From Actinacidiphila guanduensis (GTDB lineage: Bacteria; Actinomycetota; Actinomycetes; Streptomycetales; Streptomycetaceae): a DNA stretch of 64,000 bases. The translations under genes and the position numbers were made by a program. A model generated the notes under the pieces. The model was not told where the DNA came from. It saw only the letters and a list, made by a program, of their open reading frames with translations, and ran no database searches. Location of the stretch: NCBI RefSeq assembly GCF_900103985.1, contig NZ_FNIE01000006.1, positions 248,001-312,000 on the forward strand. The letters are read 5' to 3'. Within the stretch, counting starts at the first letter, position 1. Every line of letters begins with the position of its first letter. This document shows, piece after piece, positions 52,562 through 60,791 of the stretch.

Positions 52562-54190
52562 ATGTCGTGCCTGATCGTCCAGAGCGACAAGACGCTCCTC
52601 CTCGAGGTCGACCACGAGCTCGCCGACGCCTGCCGGCGGGCGATCGCCCCGTTCGCCGAGCTGGAGCGCGCACCCGAGCACATCCACACGTACCGGGTGA
52701 CGCCGCTGGGGCTCTGGAACGCGCGGGCGGCCGGGCACGACGCCGAGCAGGTCGTCGACGCGCTGGTGCAGTACTCGCGGTACCCGGTGCCGCACGCCCT
52801 GCTGGTGGACGTCGCCGAGACGATGGACCGCTACGGGCGGCTGCGGCTGGCCAAGGACCCCGCGCACGGGCTGGTGCTCACCACGACCGACCGCCCGGTG
52901 CTGGAGGAGGTGCTGCGCTCCAAGCGCATCCAGCCGCTGGTGGGGGCGCGGATCGACGAGGACACCGTCAGCGTGCACCCTTCCGAGCGCGGCCAGATCA
53001 AGCAGGTGCTGCTGAAGCTGGGCTGGCCCGCCGAGGACTATGCCGGCTACGTGGACGGCGAGGCCCACCCCATCGACCTGCGCCAGGAGGACTGGCAGCT
53101 GCGCCCGTACCAGCAGCAGGCCGTGGAGAACTTCTGGCACGGCGGCTCCGGCGTCGTCGTGCTGCCGTGCGGCGCGGGCAAGACGCTGGTCGGCGCGGGC
53201 GCGATGGCCGAGGCGAAGGCCACCACGCTGATCCTGGTCACCAACACCGTCTCGGCCCGGCAGTGGAAGCACGAGCTGGTCCGGCGCACCTCGCTCACCG
53301 AGGACGAGGTGGGCGAGTACAGCGGCACGAAGAAGGAGATCCGCCCGGTCACCATCGCCACCTACCAGGTGCTGACCACCAAGCGGAAGGGCATCTACCC
53401 CCACCTGGAGCTGTTCGACTCCCGGGACTGGGGCCTGATCGTCTACGACGAGGTGCACCTGCTGCCGGCGCCGGTCTTCAAGTTCACCGCGGACCTGCAG
53501 GCCCGCCGCCGGCTCGGGCTGACCGCCACGCTGGTGCGCGAGGACGGCCGCGAGTCGGACGTCTTCTCGCTGATCGGCCCCAAGCGCTTCGACGCGCCCT
53601 GGAAGGAGATCGAGGCCCAGGGCTACATCGCGCCGGCCGACTGCGTCGAGGTCCGGGTGAACCTCACCGACTCCGAGCGGCTCGCCTACGCCACCGCCGA
53701 GCCCGAGGAGAAGTACCGCTACTGCGCCACCACCGCGACCAAGCGGCAGGTCACCGAGGCGCTGGTGGCCAAGCACAAGGGGCAGCAGACGCTGGTCATC
53801 GGGCAGTACATCGACCAGCTCGACGAGCTGGGCGAGCACCTGGGCGCGCCCGTGATCAAGGGCGAGACGACCAACGCCCAGCGCGAGAAGCTCTTCGACG
53901 CCTTCCGCAACGGCGAGATCTCCGTCCTGGTGGTCTCCAAGGTGGCGAACTTCTCCATCGACCTGCCCGAGGCCACCGTGGCGATCCAGGTCTCCGGCAC
54001 CTTCGGCTCCCGCCAGGAGGAGGCCCAGCGGCTGGGCCGGGTGCTGCGCCCGAAGGCCGACGGGCACGAGGCCCGCTTCTACTCCGTGGTCGCCCGCGAC
54101 ACCATCGACCAGGACTTCGCCGCTCACCGCCAGCGGTTCCTCGCCGAGCAGGGCTACGCCTACCGGATCATGGACGCCAGCGACCTGTAA
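52562..54190 (+). CDS. XPB-type DNA repair helicase
   Basis: This 542-residue superfamily 2 helicase has Walker A VVLPCGAGKTLVGAGAMA, motif II LIVYDEVHLLPA (DEVH), motif III LGLTATLVREDG with the RED motif typical of XPB, and motif VI QRLGRVLRPKADG. The N-terminal 170 residues include SCLIVQSDKTLLLEVDHELA and PHALLVDVAETMDRYGRLRL, the damage-recognition-like part. Actinobacteria carry XPB whereas most bacteria do not; it unwinds 3'-5' and is thought to act in repair. GGAGG sits seven bases before the ATG. Confidence 0.93.
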   Translation: MSCLIVQSDKTLLLEVDHELADACRRAIAPFAELERAPEHIHTYRVTPLGLWNARAAGHDAEQVVDALVQYSRYPVPHALLVDVAETMDRYGRLRLAKDPAHGLVLTTTDRPVLEEVLRSKRIQPLVGARIDEDTVSVHPSERGQIKQVLLKLGWPAEDYAGYVDGEAHPIDLRQEDWQLRPYQQQAVENFWHGGSGVVVLPCGAGKTLVGAGAMAEAKATTLILVTNTVSARQWKHELVRRTSLTEDEVGEYSGTKKEIRPVTIATYQVLTTKRKGIYPHLELFDSRDWGLIVYDEVHLLPAPVFKFTADLQARRRLGLTATLVREDGRESDVFSLIGPKRFDAPWKEIEAQGYIAPADCVEVRVNLTDSERLAYATAEPEEKYRYCATTATKRQVTEALVAKHKGQQTLVIGQYIDQLDELGEHLGAPVIKGETTNAQREKLFDAFRNGEISVLVVSKVANFSIDLPEATVAIQVSGTFGSRQEEAQRLGRVLRPKADGHEARFYSVVARDTIDQDFAAHRQRFLAEQGYAYRIMDASDL

Positions 54191-54320
54191 GCGCGCCTCA
54201 CGGAGCACCGACGGGCCAGCCCGCCCCGGCGGCCGCCCCCCGGCTGGGCGAGCCGGGGCGCACGCCGGCGTCGATAGCGCCCCGGGCCGGGCGGGAGCGC
54301 CGGGGTGGGCGGCGTGCGGC

Positions 54321-54779
54321 TCAGCTCGCCGCGGGGAGATGGAGGTAGAGCAGCAGGGCGGACAGGGCGAGCAAGGGTGCCGCCGCGGACAGCGCCGTGC
54401 GCAGCAGGCGGTGGCGCAGGCGGTGGGAGATCTGCCAGGCGCCGATCAGGGCGAGCACGGCTGCTGCCAGCAGGCAGGGGCCGATGGTCAGTGCCGTGTA
54501 GAGCGCGTGGCAGCCGCCGGCAGAGCACGAGTCCGTCGCCATCGGGGAGAACATGACGATCAGGCCGTCCACGAGCATCAGCGGTACCCCGAACACGGTG
54601 GCCACCAGCGGCGCGACATAGGCACGACGGTCCTGGTCCGGATGGGGCACCCTGCCCGGCACCAGATGCACGGCATACGGCCACGGCCGCGCCTGCTCCT
54701 CCTGCCGCTCCTGCGGGTGGGGGCGGCCGCCCTCCGGGACGTCGGAGCCGTAACCGTGCCCGCCCGGGGATGTCGTCAT
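54321..54779 (-). CDS. Membrane protein of unknown function
   Basis: This protein has 152 residues from the ATG at 54779, which has GGGGAGC immediately upstream. A polar Gly/Pro/Glu-rich N-terminal 40 residues precede four membrane helices: APLVATVFGVPLMLVDGLIV, HALYTALTIGPCLLAAAVLA, one around LIGAWQISHRL and the C-terminal APLLALSALLLYLHL. A loop contains two cysteines (DSCSAGGCHALY) that could form a disulphide outside the cell. It converges on the XPB gene. No family was recognised. Confidence 0.68.
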   Translation of the reverse strand: MTTSPGGHGYGSDVPEGGRPHPQERQEEQARPWPYAVHLVPGRVPHPDQDRRAYVAPLVATVFGVPLMLVDGLIVMFSPMATDSCSAGGCHALYTALTIGPCLLAAAVLALIGAWQISHRLRHRLLRTALSAAAPLLALSALLLYLHLPAAS

Positions 54780-55369
54780 GCTCCCCATGGCACCCCGCGC
54801 ACGGGCCCTCCCGCATGAGCGGACGTACTCATTCCGAGGGCGCTCAGGGGCTCATCCCGGGGCGGCTACGAGGCAGGGCGAGCTGCCTCGCGGCTTGCCC
54901 CCGAGCGGGCCGCTGCGGGGTTCGGCAGGTTGGGCGGGGCTGCCTCGCGGCTGTCCCTGAACTCCAGTGGGCGTCGCAGAGCCGCTGCGGTACCCCCGGT
55001 CTGTCCGGTGAACCTCTCCGCGGCCGCCGCGGAGGACCGCCATCGCCGTTCGGCAGCGCGTCGGCGCCGTTCGACCGGGCGGCATCCCTCCGTGCAGCCG
55101 TACCTCGGCTGCGGTCAGCCGTCGCGGAGCTGCTGCGGTACCCCGGTCTGTCCGGTGAACCTCCCGGCGGCCGCCGCGGAGGACCGTCATCGCCGTTCGG
55201 CAGCGCGTCGGCGCCATGCGGCTGGGCGACTTCCCTCTGTGCGGGCGGCGCGGGGGTGGTCAGGGCCATGGGGCGGTGTCGTGGCTCTGGGGCGGACGCG
55301 GGCGGGCTGCGTCGGCGGACGGGGCTGCGTCCTGCTTGGGACAGGCAGGAGTCGGCGGGCCCGTGCGGC
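54780..55369. repeat. Intergenic region with two tandem copies of a 148-bp repeat (about 54975-55250)
   Basis: CTGCGGTACCCCCGGTCTGT at 54985 recurs, minus one C, at 55133. The units share GTCCGGTGAACCTC, GGCCGCCGCGGAGGACCG, CATCGCCGTTCGGCAGCG and CGTCGGCGCC. The first unit contains the palindrome CTCCGCGG-CCG-CCGCGGAG. The period is not a multiple of three, so it is unlikely to be coding. No gene is supported in this 590-base stretch. Confidence 0.7.
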
Positions 55370-55531
55370 TCAGAAGCGCTTCGCGTCCGCGCCGAGTATG
55401 ACCACTTCGACGGCCGTCTTCAGGTAGACGCGGGCGGCGCGCAGGGCGTTGCCGATCAGGTGGCGAGGGTGCGGCCCGATGGCCGTGCCGCCGTTGGGGG
55501 CGGGTGCGGGGGTGAGTGTCGTGGAGGCCAT
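55370..55531 (-). CDS. Small conserved-looking protein, function unknown
   Basis: This protein has 53 residues from an ATG with GTGGAG three bases upstream. The sequence is a Thr/Pro-rich start (MASTTLTPAPAPNGGTAIGP) and an amphipathic, partly hydrophobic helix (LIGNALRAARVYLKTAVEVV) ending ILGADAKRF. The pattern suggests a peripheral membrane peptide. It resembles small proteins I associate with Streptomyces genomes, but no family name can be given. Confidence 0.55.
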   Translation of the reverse strand: MASTTLTPAPAPNGGTAIGPHPRHLIGNALRAARVYLKTAVEVVILGADAKRF

Positions 55532-56271
55532 GTCTCCACGGTACGTAATCGCTGCCGCTCGGACGTCGGGCTCGGGGCTGACTTTTTTCACGCTGCGTGT
55601 ACGACTAGGGGGTGAGGTGGGACCCTGAGGGTCATCTCGGGGTAGCCCTTGTGGCCCCTACGGGTCCCCGCGGGGTTGCACGGTTCGGGGACCGTGGGCG
55701 CTCCCCGGGGCCCTCGGGTCCCGTCTGCCCCAGCCGGTCCGCCCCGGCCGCAGGTCAGTCGGTGCTTGCTCGCGCAGTTTCCCGCGCCCCTTGGCGAACC
55801 GTCTGCCCCGACCCGTCCGTCCCCGGCCGCAGGCCGGTCCATGGCTGAGCGCGCACTTCCCCGCCCCCTCGGCCAACCACCTGCCCCACGGGGACCTTCG
55901 CCGTCGCAAGGACGGTGGCCTCCTCCCGCGCCGTTCCCCGCGCCACTCGGTGAACCGTCTGCCCCGACCCGTCCGTCCCCGGCCTCAGGCCGGTCGGCGG
56001 GCTGGGCGCGCCTCCACGGCACCCCGGCTGCCCATGGCGGCTCCGCCTCGCCCCCAAGCGAATAGGGTCCCCGGCCGCACGCCCACCGTGGACCTCCGCG
56101 GAAAACGATTGGAACCCTCGCGGGCCGGCGCGTAAACTCGCGCGTCTGCCGCCTCCCGGCCGTGAATCGCGCCCTGGGAGAGCCGCCGCCCGGACGGAAA
56201 CCGGCCGGCCCCTTCGTGACACCGCCGCGCGCACCCTCGGTGCGCCCCACGTATCAGCCGGAGGCTTCGCC
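55532..56271. repeat. Intergenic region with about four degenerate 78-bp repeats (55718-56020)
   Basis: GAACCGTCTGCCCCGACCCG followed by TCCGTCCCCGGCC-CAGGCCGGT occurs at 55796 and 55951, with weaker copies starting near 55718 and 55874. Each carries an arm like GCGCAGTTTCCCGCGCCCCT, the same motif as the MITE-like family at 35.0 and 38.7 kb. The last 200 bases hold the helD upstream region; no rifamycin-associated element (GGGGCTTGCGGCAAGGCCC) was found there. No gene is supported. Confidence 0.65.
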
Positions 56272-58512
56272 GTGCCCTCGCACGCCCGAAAACCGTTCAC
56301 CGAGCCAACCGTAGAACCGCACGTCGCACCGCACGTCGAGCCGCTCGAAGCGCCCACCGACACCTCCACTCAGCCCCGAGCGGCCGCGGCGGGCACGACC
56401 GGCACCTCCACCCGGCCCCGACAAGGCACCCCTGACACCGACAGCCCCGCCCGGCCCCCGCAAGGCACCCCCGCCCCCGGGCCCCTGGAGCGGGAGCGGG
56501 CGCACCTTGCCGCCTCGCGTGCCGCGCTCAAAGCCATGCGGCACGACGTCGAAGCCCTCGACATCAGCGACGTCACCGGGAACTGGGTGAACGCCAAGAT
56601 CCTCGCCGGTGAGATCGAGGCCCGGATCAAAGCGCTCGCCGACCTCGCGGGGACCCCGCTGTTCTTCGGGCGGCTGGACTACCTGCACGCGCCCGGTGGC
56701 GATCTCGCCGAGGGCGCCGCGGGCGAGAGCTTCTACATCGGGCGGCGGCACGTGCACGACGCGGTCGGCGACCCGATGGTCATCGACTGGCGCGCGCCGG
56801 TCTCGCAGCCCTTCTACCGCGCCTCGCGGGCCGAGCCGATGGACGTGCGGCTGCGCCGCCGGTTCGGCTACACCGGTGGCGAGTTGACCGCGTACGAGGA
56901 CGAGCACCTGTCCGACGCCGCCGAGGCCGACACCTCGAGCAAGCTGCTGCAGGCGGAGATCGAGCGGCCGCGCGTCGGCCCCATGCGCGACATCGTGGCC
57001 ACGATCCAGCCCGAGCAGGACGAGATCGTCCGCGCGGACGTGTCGGGCTCGGTGTGCGTGCAAGGGGCGCCGGGCACCGGGAAGACGGCCGTCGGCCTGC
57101 ACCGGGTGGCCTATCTGCTCTACGCGCACCGCGAGCGGCTGGCCCGCACCGGCACCCTCGTCATCGGGCCGAACGCCTCCTTCCTGCAGTACATCGAGCA
57201 AGTGCTGCCCGCGCTCGGCGAGTTGCACGTCAAGCAGGCAACCGTGGACGACCTGGTGGCCCATGTCCCGATCCGCGGCACCGATTCGGCGCAGGCCGCG
57301 CGGATCAAGGGCGACGCGCGGATGGCGCAGGTGCTGCGGCGGGCGGTCCGCTCGGGGATCCGCATGCCGAAGGAGCCCGTCGTGGTGGTGCGCGGCTCGC
57401 GGCGCTGGCGGGTGCCGGCGTACGAACTGGAGGAGATCGTCCGGGAGATGGCCGACCGCGACATCCGCTACGGGGCCGCGCGCGAGGCGCTGCCGCAGCG
57501 GATCGCGCACGCGGTGCTGGTGCGGATGGAGCAGGCCGGCGAGGCGCCCGACGACCGCGTGCAGGACGCGGTGGCGCGCAACGCGGCGGTGAAGGCCGCG
57601 GTCAAGGAGTGCTGGCCGCCGGTCGATCCGGCGAAGCTGGTGCTGCGGCTGCTCTCCGAGCCGGAGTTCATGACCTCTTGCGCGCAAGGGCTGCTGTCGC
57701 CCGAGGAGCAGCGGGAGATCCTGTGGGCCAAGCCCGCGCGGGGCCTCGCCTCGGCCAAGTGGTCCGCGGCGGACGCGGTGCTGGTGGACGAGGCACAGGA
57801 CCTGGTGCAGCGGACGGGGTCGCTGGGCCATGTCGTGCTGGACGAGGCACAGGACCTCTCGCCGATGCAGTACCGGGCGGTCGGGCGCCGCTGCTCGACG
57901 GGTTCGGCGACGATCCTCGGCGACCTCGCGCAGGGGACGACGCCCTGGGCGACGGCGACGTGGGCCGAGGCGCTGTCCCACCTCGGCAAACCGGAGGCGC
58001 GGATCGAGGAGTTGACGCGCGGCTTCCGTGTGCCGCGCGAGGTGATCGCGTACGCCTCGCGTCTGCTGCCCTCCATCGCACCGGACTTGGCGCCCGCGAC
58101 CTCCGTCCGGGAGTCGCCCGGCGCGCTGTTCGTACGGCCGGTGGCAGCCGAGGAGCTGGACGAGGCGGTGGTCGCCGCCTGCCGCGAGTCGCTGGGGAAC
58201 GAGGGATCCATCGGCCTGATCGCGGCCGATCCGCGGGTGCCGGAACTGGCCGCGGCCCTCACCGCGGCCGGGCTCGCCCACCTCGCGCCCGGCGAGGAGA
58301 CCTCCGCCGACGCCCGGCTCACCCTCGTACCGGCCTCGCTGGCCAAGGGACTCGAGTACGACTACGTGGTGCTGGACGAGCCGGCCGCGATCGTGGCCGC
58401 CGAGCCGGACGCCCGTACCGGACTGCGCCGCCTCTACGTCGCCCTGACCCGGGCGGTCTCCGGCCTCACGGTCCTCCACAGCGCCCCGCTGCCGGCCGAA
58501 CTCGCCGGGTGA
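56272..58512 (+). CDS. helD: HelD-family RNA polymerase-associated helicase
   Basis: This protein has 746 residues from GTG with GGAGG seven bases upstream. HelD proteins are UvrD/Rep-like ATPases that strip RNA polymerase from DNA and nucleic acid. A disordered N-terminal 70 residues precede the coiled-coil arm (ERERAHLAASRAALKAMRHD) and the HelD motif VIDWRAPVSQPFYRASRAEP. Walker A is VCVQGAPGTGKTAVGLHRVA; Walker B is HVVLDEAQDLSPMQYRAVGR. The late motifs SLAKGLEYDYVVLDEPAAIV and GLRRLYVALTRAVSGLTVLH are intact. Some paralogues (HelR) confer rifamycin tolerance; the typical upstream element is absent, so a general recycling role is more likely. Confidence 0.9.
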   Translation: MPSHARKPFTEPTVEPHVAPHVEPLEAPTDTSTQPRAAAAGTTGTSTRPRQGTPDTDSPARPPQGTPAPGPLERERAHLAASRAALKAMRHDVEALDISDVTGNWVNAKILAGEIEARIKALADLAGTPLFFGRLDYLHAPGGDLAEGAAGESFYIGRRHVHDAVGDPMVIDWRAPVSQPFYRASRAEPMDVRLRRRFGYTGGELTAYEDEHLSDAAEADTSSKLLQAEIERPRVGPMRDIVATIQPEQDEIVRADVSGSVCVQGAPGTGKTAVGLHRVAYLLYAHRERLARTGTLVIGPNASFLQYIEQVLPALGELHVKQATVDDLVAHVPIRGTDSAQAARIKGDARMAQVLRRAVRSGIRMPKEPVVVVRGSRRWRVPAYELEEIVREMADRDIRYGAAREALPQRIAHAVLVRMEQAGEAPDDRVQDAVARNAAVKAAVKECWPPVDPAKLVLRLLSEPEFMTSCAQGLLSPEEQREILWAKPARGLASAKWSAADAVLVDEAQDLVQRTGSLGHVVLDEAQDLSPMQYRAVGRRCSTGSATILGDLAQGTTPWATATWAEALSHLGKPEARIEELTRGFRVPREVIAYASRLLPSIAPDLAPATSVRESPGALFVRPVAAEELDEAVVAACRESLGNEGSIGLIAADPRVPELAAALTAAGLAHLAPGEETSADARLTLVPASLAKGLEYDYVVLDEPAAIVAAEPDARTGLRRLYVALTRAVSGLTVLHSAPLPAELAG

Positions 58513-58564
58513 GCCGGGGAGTACGCCTCGCGGGGGCGCGTCGCCGGGTTGTGCGAAACAACCA

Positions 58565-58591
58565 TTGACGGCTTTGGTACAGACCTATACT
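58565..58591 (+). promoter_or_regulatory. Orphan promoter with chitinase-type/DasR-like element
   Basis: TTGACG (58565-58570) and TATACT (58586-58591) flank TGGTACAGACCT (58575-58586), one base away from the TGGTCCAGACCT element of Streptomyces chitinase promoters and close to the DasR site. Reading rightward, no gene follows; the cutC 3' end lies opposite. The 15-base spacer is short. Confidence 0.4.
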
Positions 58592-58680
58592 TTCGGGCCC
58601 ATCAGATCCCCCCACCGGCCTGTGGCCGGCCGCGCTCGGTACGGCGGCCGGCAGCCGAACTGCCGTGCGGCAGCGACGGG

Positions 58681-59385
58681 TTACGGCAGCGGCGAGTCCA
58701 GCGCCTCGCGCCAGGCGCGGACCGCCTCGGGGTCCACGGGGCCCTCCCAGCCCGCGGAGCGGACCGCTCCGCCGACGTGGAAGGCGTCCAGGCCGGCCGC
58801 GCGCAGCGCGGGGACATGGTGCAGGTGGAGGCCGCCGCCGACGAGCAGCCGCGGCTCGTAGCCGGGCTCGCCCAGGCGCGCGGCCTCCTCGCACAGGACG
58901 GGCAGGCCGGTGTCCACACCGTCGGGCGAGCCCGCGGTCAGGAAGGTGTCCAGGCCCGGCAGCCCGGCGAGTTGGAGGCGGACCGCGTCGCGGTCGGAGG
59001 CGCGGTCGATGGCCCGGTGGAAGGTCCACGCGCAGCCCTCGATGACGTCCACCACCGCGTACACCGCGTCCAGGTCGGCCCGCCCGGTCGAGTCGAGGAA
59101 GCCGAGCACGAACTCCTCGGCCCCTTCGCGGCGCAGCAGTTGGGCCGCCTCGCAGAGCGCGTCCAACTCCCGGGCGTCCCCGGCGCCGAAGCCGTCGGAC
59201 AGCCGCAGCATGACCCGCAGCGGCAGGTCCACCGCGGCCCGGATGCGGCCGAAGACCTCGCGCGAGGGGGTCAGCCCGTCGGCCGCCATGTCGGTGACCA
59301 GTTCGAGGCGGTCGGCGCCGCCGCTCTGGGCCGCGACGGCGTCCTCGGGGCCGAGGGCGATCACCTCGAAGATTGGTCTAGACAT
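58681..59385 (-). CDS. cutC: CutC family protein
   Basis: This 234-residue TIM-barrel protein has FEVIALGPEDAVAAQSGGAD at the start (usually EVC, here EVI), ADRLELVTDMAADGLTPS, then VMLRLSDGFGAGD and the signature WTFHRAIDRASDRD and LLVGGGLHLHHVPAL. CutC was named for copper tolerance, but its real activity is unsettled and metal ligands are weakly conserved. The ATG is overlapped by a DasR-like palindrome and has no ribosome site; CACCCT seven bases upstream fits a leaderless start. Confidence 0.88.
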   Translation of the reverse strand: MSRPIFEVIALGPEDAVAAQSGGADRLELVTDMAADGLTPSREVFGRIRAAVDLPLRVMLRLSDGFGAGDARELDALCEAAQLLRREGAEEFVLGFLDSTGRADLDAVYAVVDVIEGCAWTFHRAIDRASDRDAVRLQLAGLPGLDTFLTAGSPDGVDTGLPVLCEEAARLGEPGYEPRLLVGGGLHLHHVPALRAAGLDAFHVGGAVRSAGWEGPVDPEAVRAWREALDSPLP

Positions 59386-59387
59386 AT
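59372..59387. promoter_or_regulatory. DasR-responsive-element-like palindrome over the cutC start
   Basis: ATTGGTCTAGACATAT matches the dre consensus ACTGGTCTAGACCACT at 12 of 16 positions, with a perfect GTCTAGAC core. It covers the cutC start codon. DasR, the GlcNAc-responsive GntR regulator of Streptomyces, is the obvious candidate to bind it. Confidence 0.55.
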
Positions 59388-59463
59388 GAGCAAGGGTGCC
59401 ACAGACGGCCCTCCTCGCGCGATACCCCTGCACACCCCATGCACCGCACGCCCCGTGCGGCGC

Positions 59464-60162
59464 TCACGCCTCCAGCAGCTCCAGCTCCGTGGCGATGTTC
59501 CGGTGGGCGACGCCTTCCCACTGGTCGCGGCCGTAATCGGTGCGGAAGAGCCGCGGCAGGTCCAGCAGCCGGCGCAGGATGTCGCTGCGGCCGGCCCGGA
59601 AGGCGTCGTCGGGCACGAAGGCGAACTCCTCGCGGACGGCGGCCGCGTAGGCGGCGTACTGCGCGGGGTCCCCGGCCAGCACCGCCAGGTCCGCGTCGCA
59701 GAGCACCTCGCCGTCCGCGTCGCCGTCGGCCGGGTCGTGGTCGACGGTCAGCCGCACCAGCCGGGCCACCTCGGCGGCGCGGTCCTGGCCCACCCCGGCC
59801 TCGGTCAGCGCCCGCACCGCCAGGGCCGCGCTGCGCTCCTCGTTCTCGCTGCGGTCGGGCCGGTAGACCGCGTCGTGGAACCACGCGGCCAGCGCCACGG
59901 TGTCCGGGTCGTGCGCGTACACGGTCAGCTCCGTGGTCCGGGCCAGCACTGTCACCAGGTGGTCCAGCGTGTGGTAGCGCCGCTGCGGTTCGGCCCACCG
60001 CTCCAGCAGGTCGCGGCCGTAGGGCGCGGGGTCGGGCAGCTCGGCCGGGCCGCCGTGCGGGGCGGTCGCCTCCTGGCAGCGCCGCAGCAGCTCGCACCAC
60101 TCGGCGAGGAGGGCTTCGTACCGGGGATGAGCTGCAGCTCGGCTCTCAGGCATGCGGATCAT
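59464..60162 (-). CDS. HD-domain metal-dependent phosphohydrolase
   Basis: This protein has about 232 residues. Metal ligands of the HD fold are RRYHTLDHLVTVL (His), ALAAWFHDAVYRPDRSENEE (the HD pair) and LTVDHDP with GEVLCDADLAVLAGDP (final Asp). ENEERSAALAVRAL is typical of the predicted-nucleotidase subgroup often annotated simply as HD domain proteins. The substrate is unknown. Starts at 60162 or 60153 are both possible; neither has a ribosome site. It is divergent from the peroxidase gene. Confidence 0.82.
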   Translation of the reverse strand: MIRMPESRAAAHPRYEALLAEWCELLRRCQEATAPHGGPAELPDPAPYGRDLLERWAEPQRRYHTLDHLVTVLARTTELTVYAHDPDTVALAAWFHDAVYRPDRSENEERSAALAVRALTEAGVGQDRAAEVARLVRLTVDHDPADGDADGEVLCDADLAVLAGDPAQYAAYAAAVREEFAFVPDDAFRAGRSDILRRLLDLPRLFRTDYGRDQWEGVAHRNIATELELLEA

Positions 60163-60232
60163 TGTGCGCCATGTCCCCGGCCGGGGTGACGGCGACCCGA
60201 GGGGGCGCCACCGCGGCACGAGGACGCTGCCG

Positions 60233-60238
60233 CATGAT
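60233..60238 (+). promoter_or_regulatory. -10-like hexamer before the glutathione peroxidase gene
   Basis: CATGAT is followed by GGGGGT and then the ATG at 60245. The G-run could also serve as a ribosome site, so leaderless initiation is only possible. Confidence 0.3.
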
Positions 60239-60244
60239 GGGGGT

Positions 60245-60736
60245 ATGAGCGATCTCAACGCAACCCCCGTGACCACCCTGGCCGGCGACCGGACCACCTT
60301 CGGCGAGCTGACCGGCGGCAGGCCCGCGCTGGTCGTCAACGTGGCGAGCCGCTGCGGGCTCACCCCCCAGTACACCGCGCTGGAAGCGCTCCACGAGGAG
60401 CTGTCCGGCCGCGGCTTCACCGTGATCGGCTTCCCCTGCAACCAGTTCGGCGGCCAGGAGCCGGGCACGTCGGAGGAGATCGCCGAGTTCTGCTCGGCGA
60501 CCTACGGCGTGACCTTCCCGATGGCCGCGAAGATCGACGTCAACGGCCCGGAGCGGCACCCGGTGTACGGCGAGCTGACCGGGCACCCGGACGCCGACGG
60601 CGAGGCCGGCGACGTCCAGTGGAACTTCGAGAAGTTCCTGGTCGACGGCTCCGGCAAGGTGGTGGCCCGGTTCCGCCCCCGGACCACCCCGGACGCGCCC
60701 GAGGTCCGTGCGGCGGTGGAGGCGCTGCTCGCCTGA
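60245..60736 (+). CDS. Glutathione peroxidase family thiol peroxidase
   Basis: This 163-residue protein has the catalytic tetrad: Cys in VVNVASRCGLTPQYTAL, Gln in VIGFPCNQFGGQEPGTSEEI, and Trp-Asn in DVQWNFEKFLVDGSG. It is a cysteine, not selenocysteine, enzyme. Streptomyces use mycothiol rather than glutathione, so thioredoxin or mycothiol is the probable reductant. It converges on murQ. Confidence 0.92.
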   Translation: MSDLNATPVTTLAGDRTTFGELTGGRPALVVNVASRCGLTPQYTALEALHEELSGRGFTVIGFPCNQFGGQEPGTSEEIAEFCSATYGVTFPMAAKIDVNGPERHPVYGELTGHPDADGEAGDVQWNFEKFLVDGSGKVVARFRPRTTPDAPEVRAAVEALLA

Positions 60737-60791
60737 GCAGGGCCGCCACCGCCCGGTCCCGGCCGTCGCGCCGGTGGGCGCACGAGTGGGC

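Noticed and set aside
52466..54208. Leftward 580-codon frame opposite the XPB helicase gene
   Set aside because: Antisense shadow; the helicase strand has a strong ribosome site and intact motifs.
56066..56271. Rifamycin-associated element before helD, which would mark it as helR
   Set aside because: I read the region for GGGGCTTGCGGCAAGGCCC and found no match or near match.
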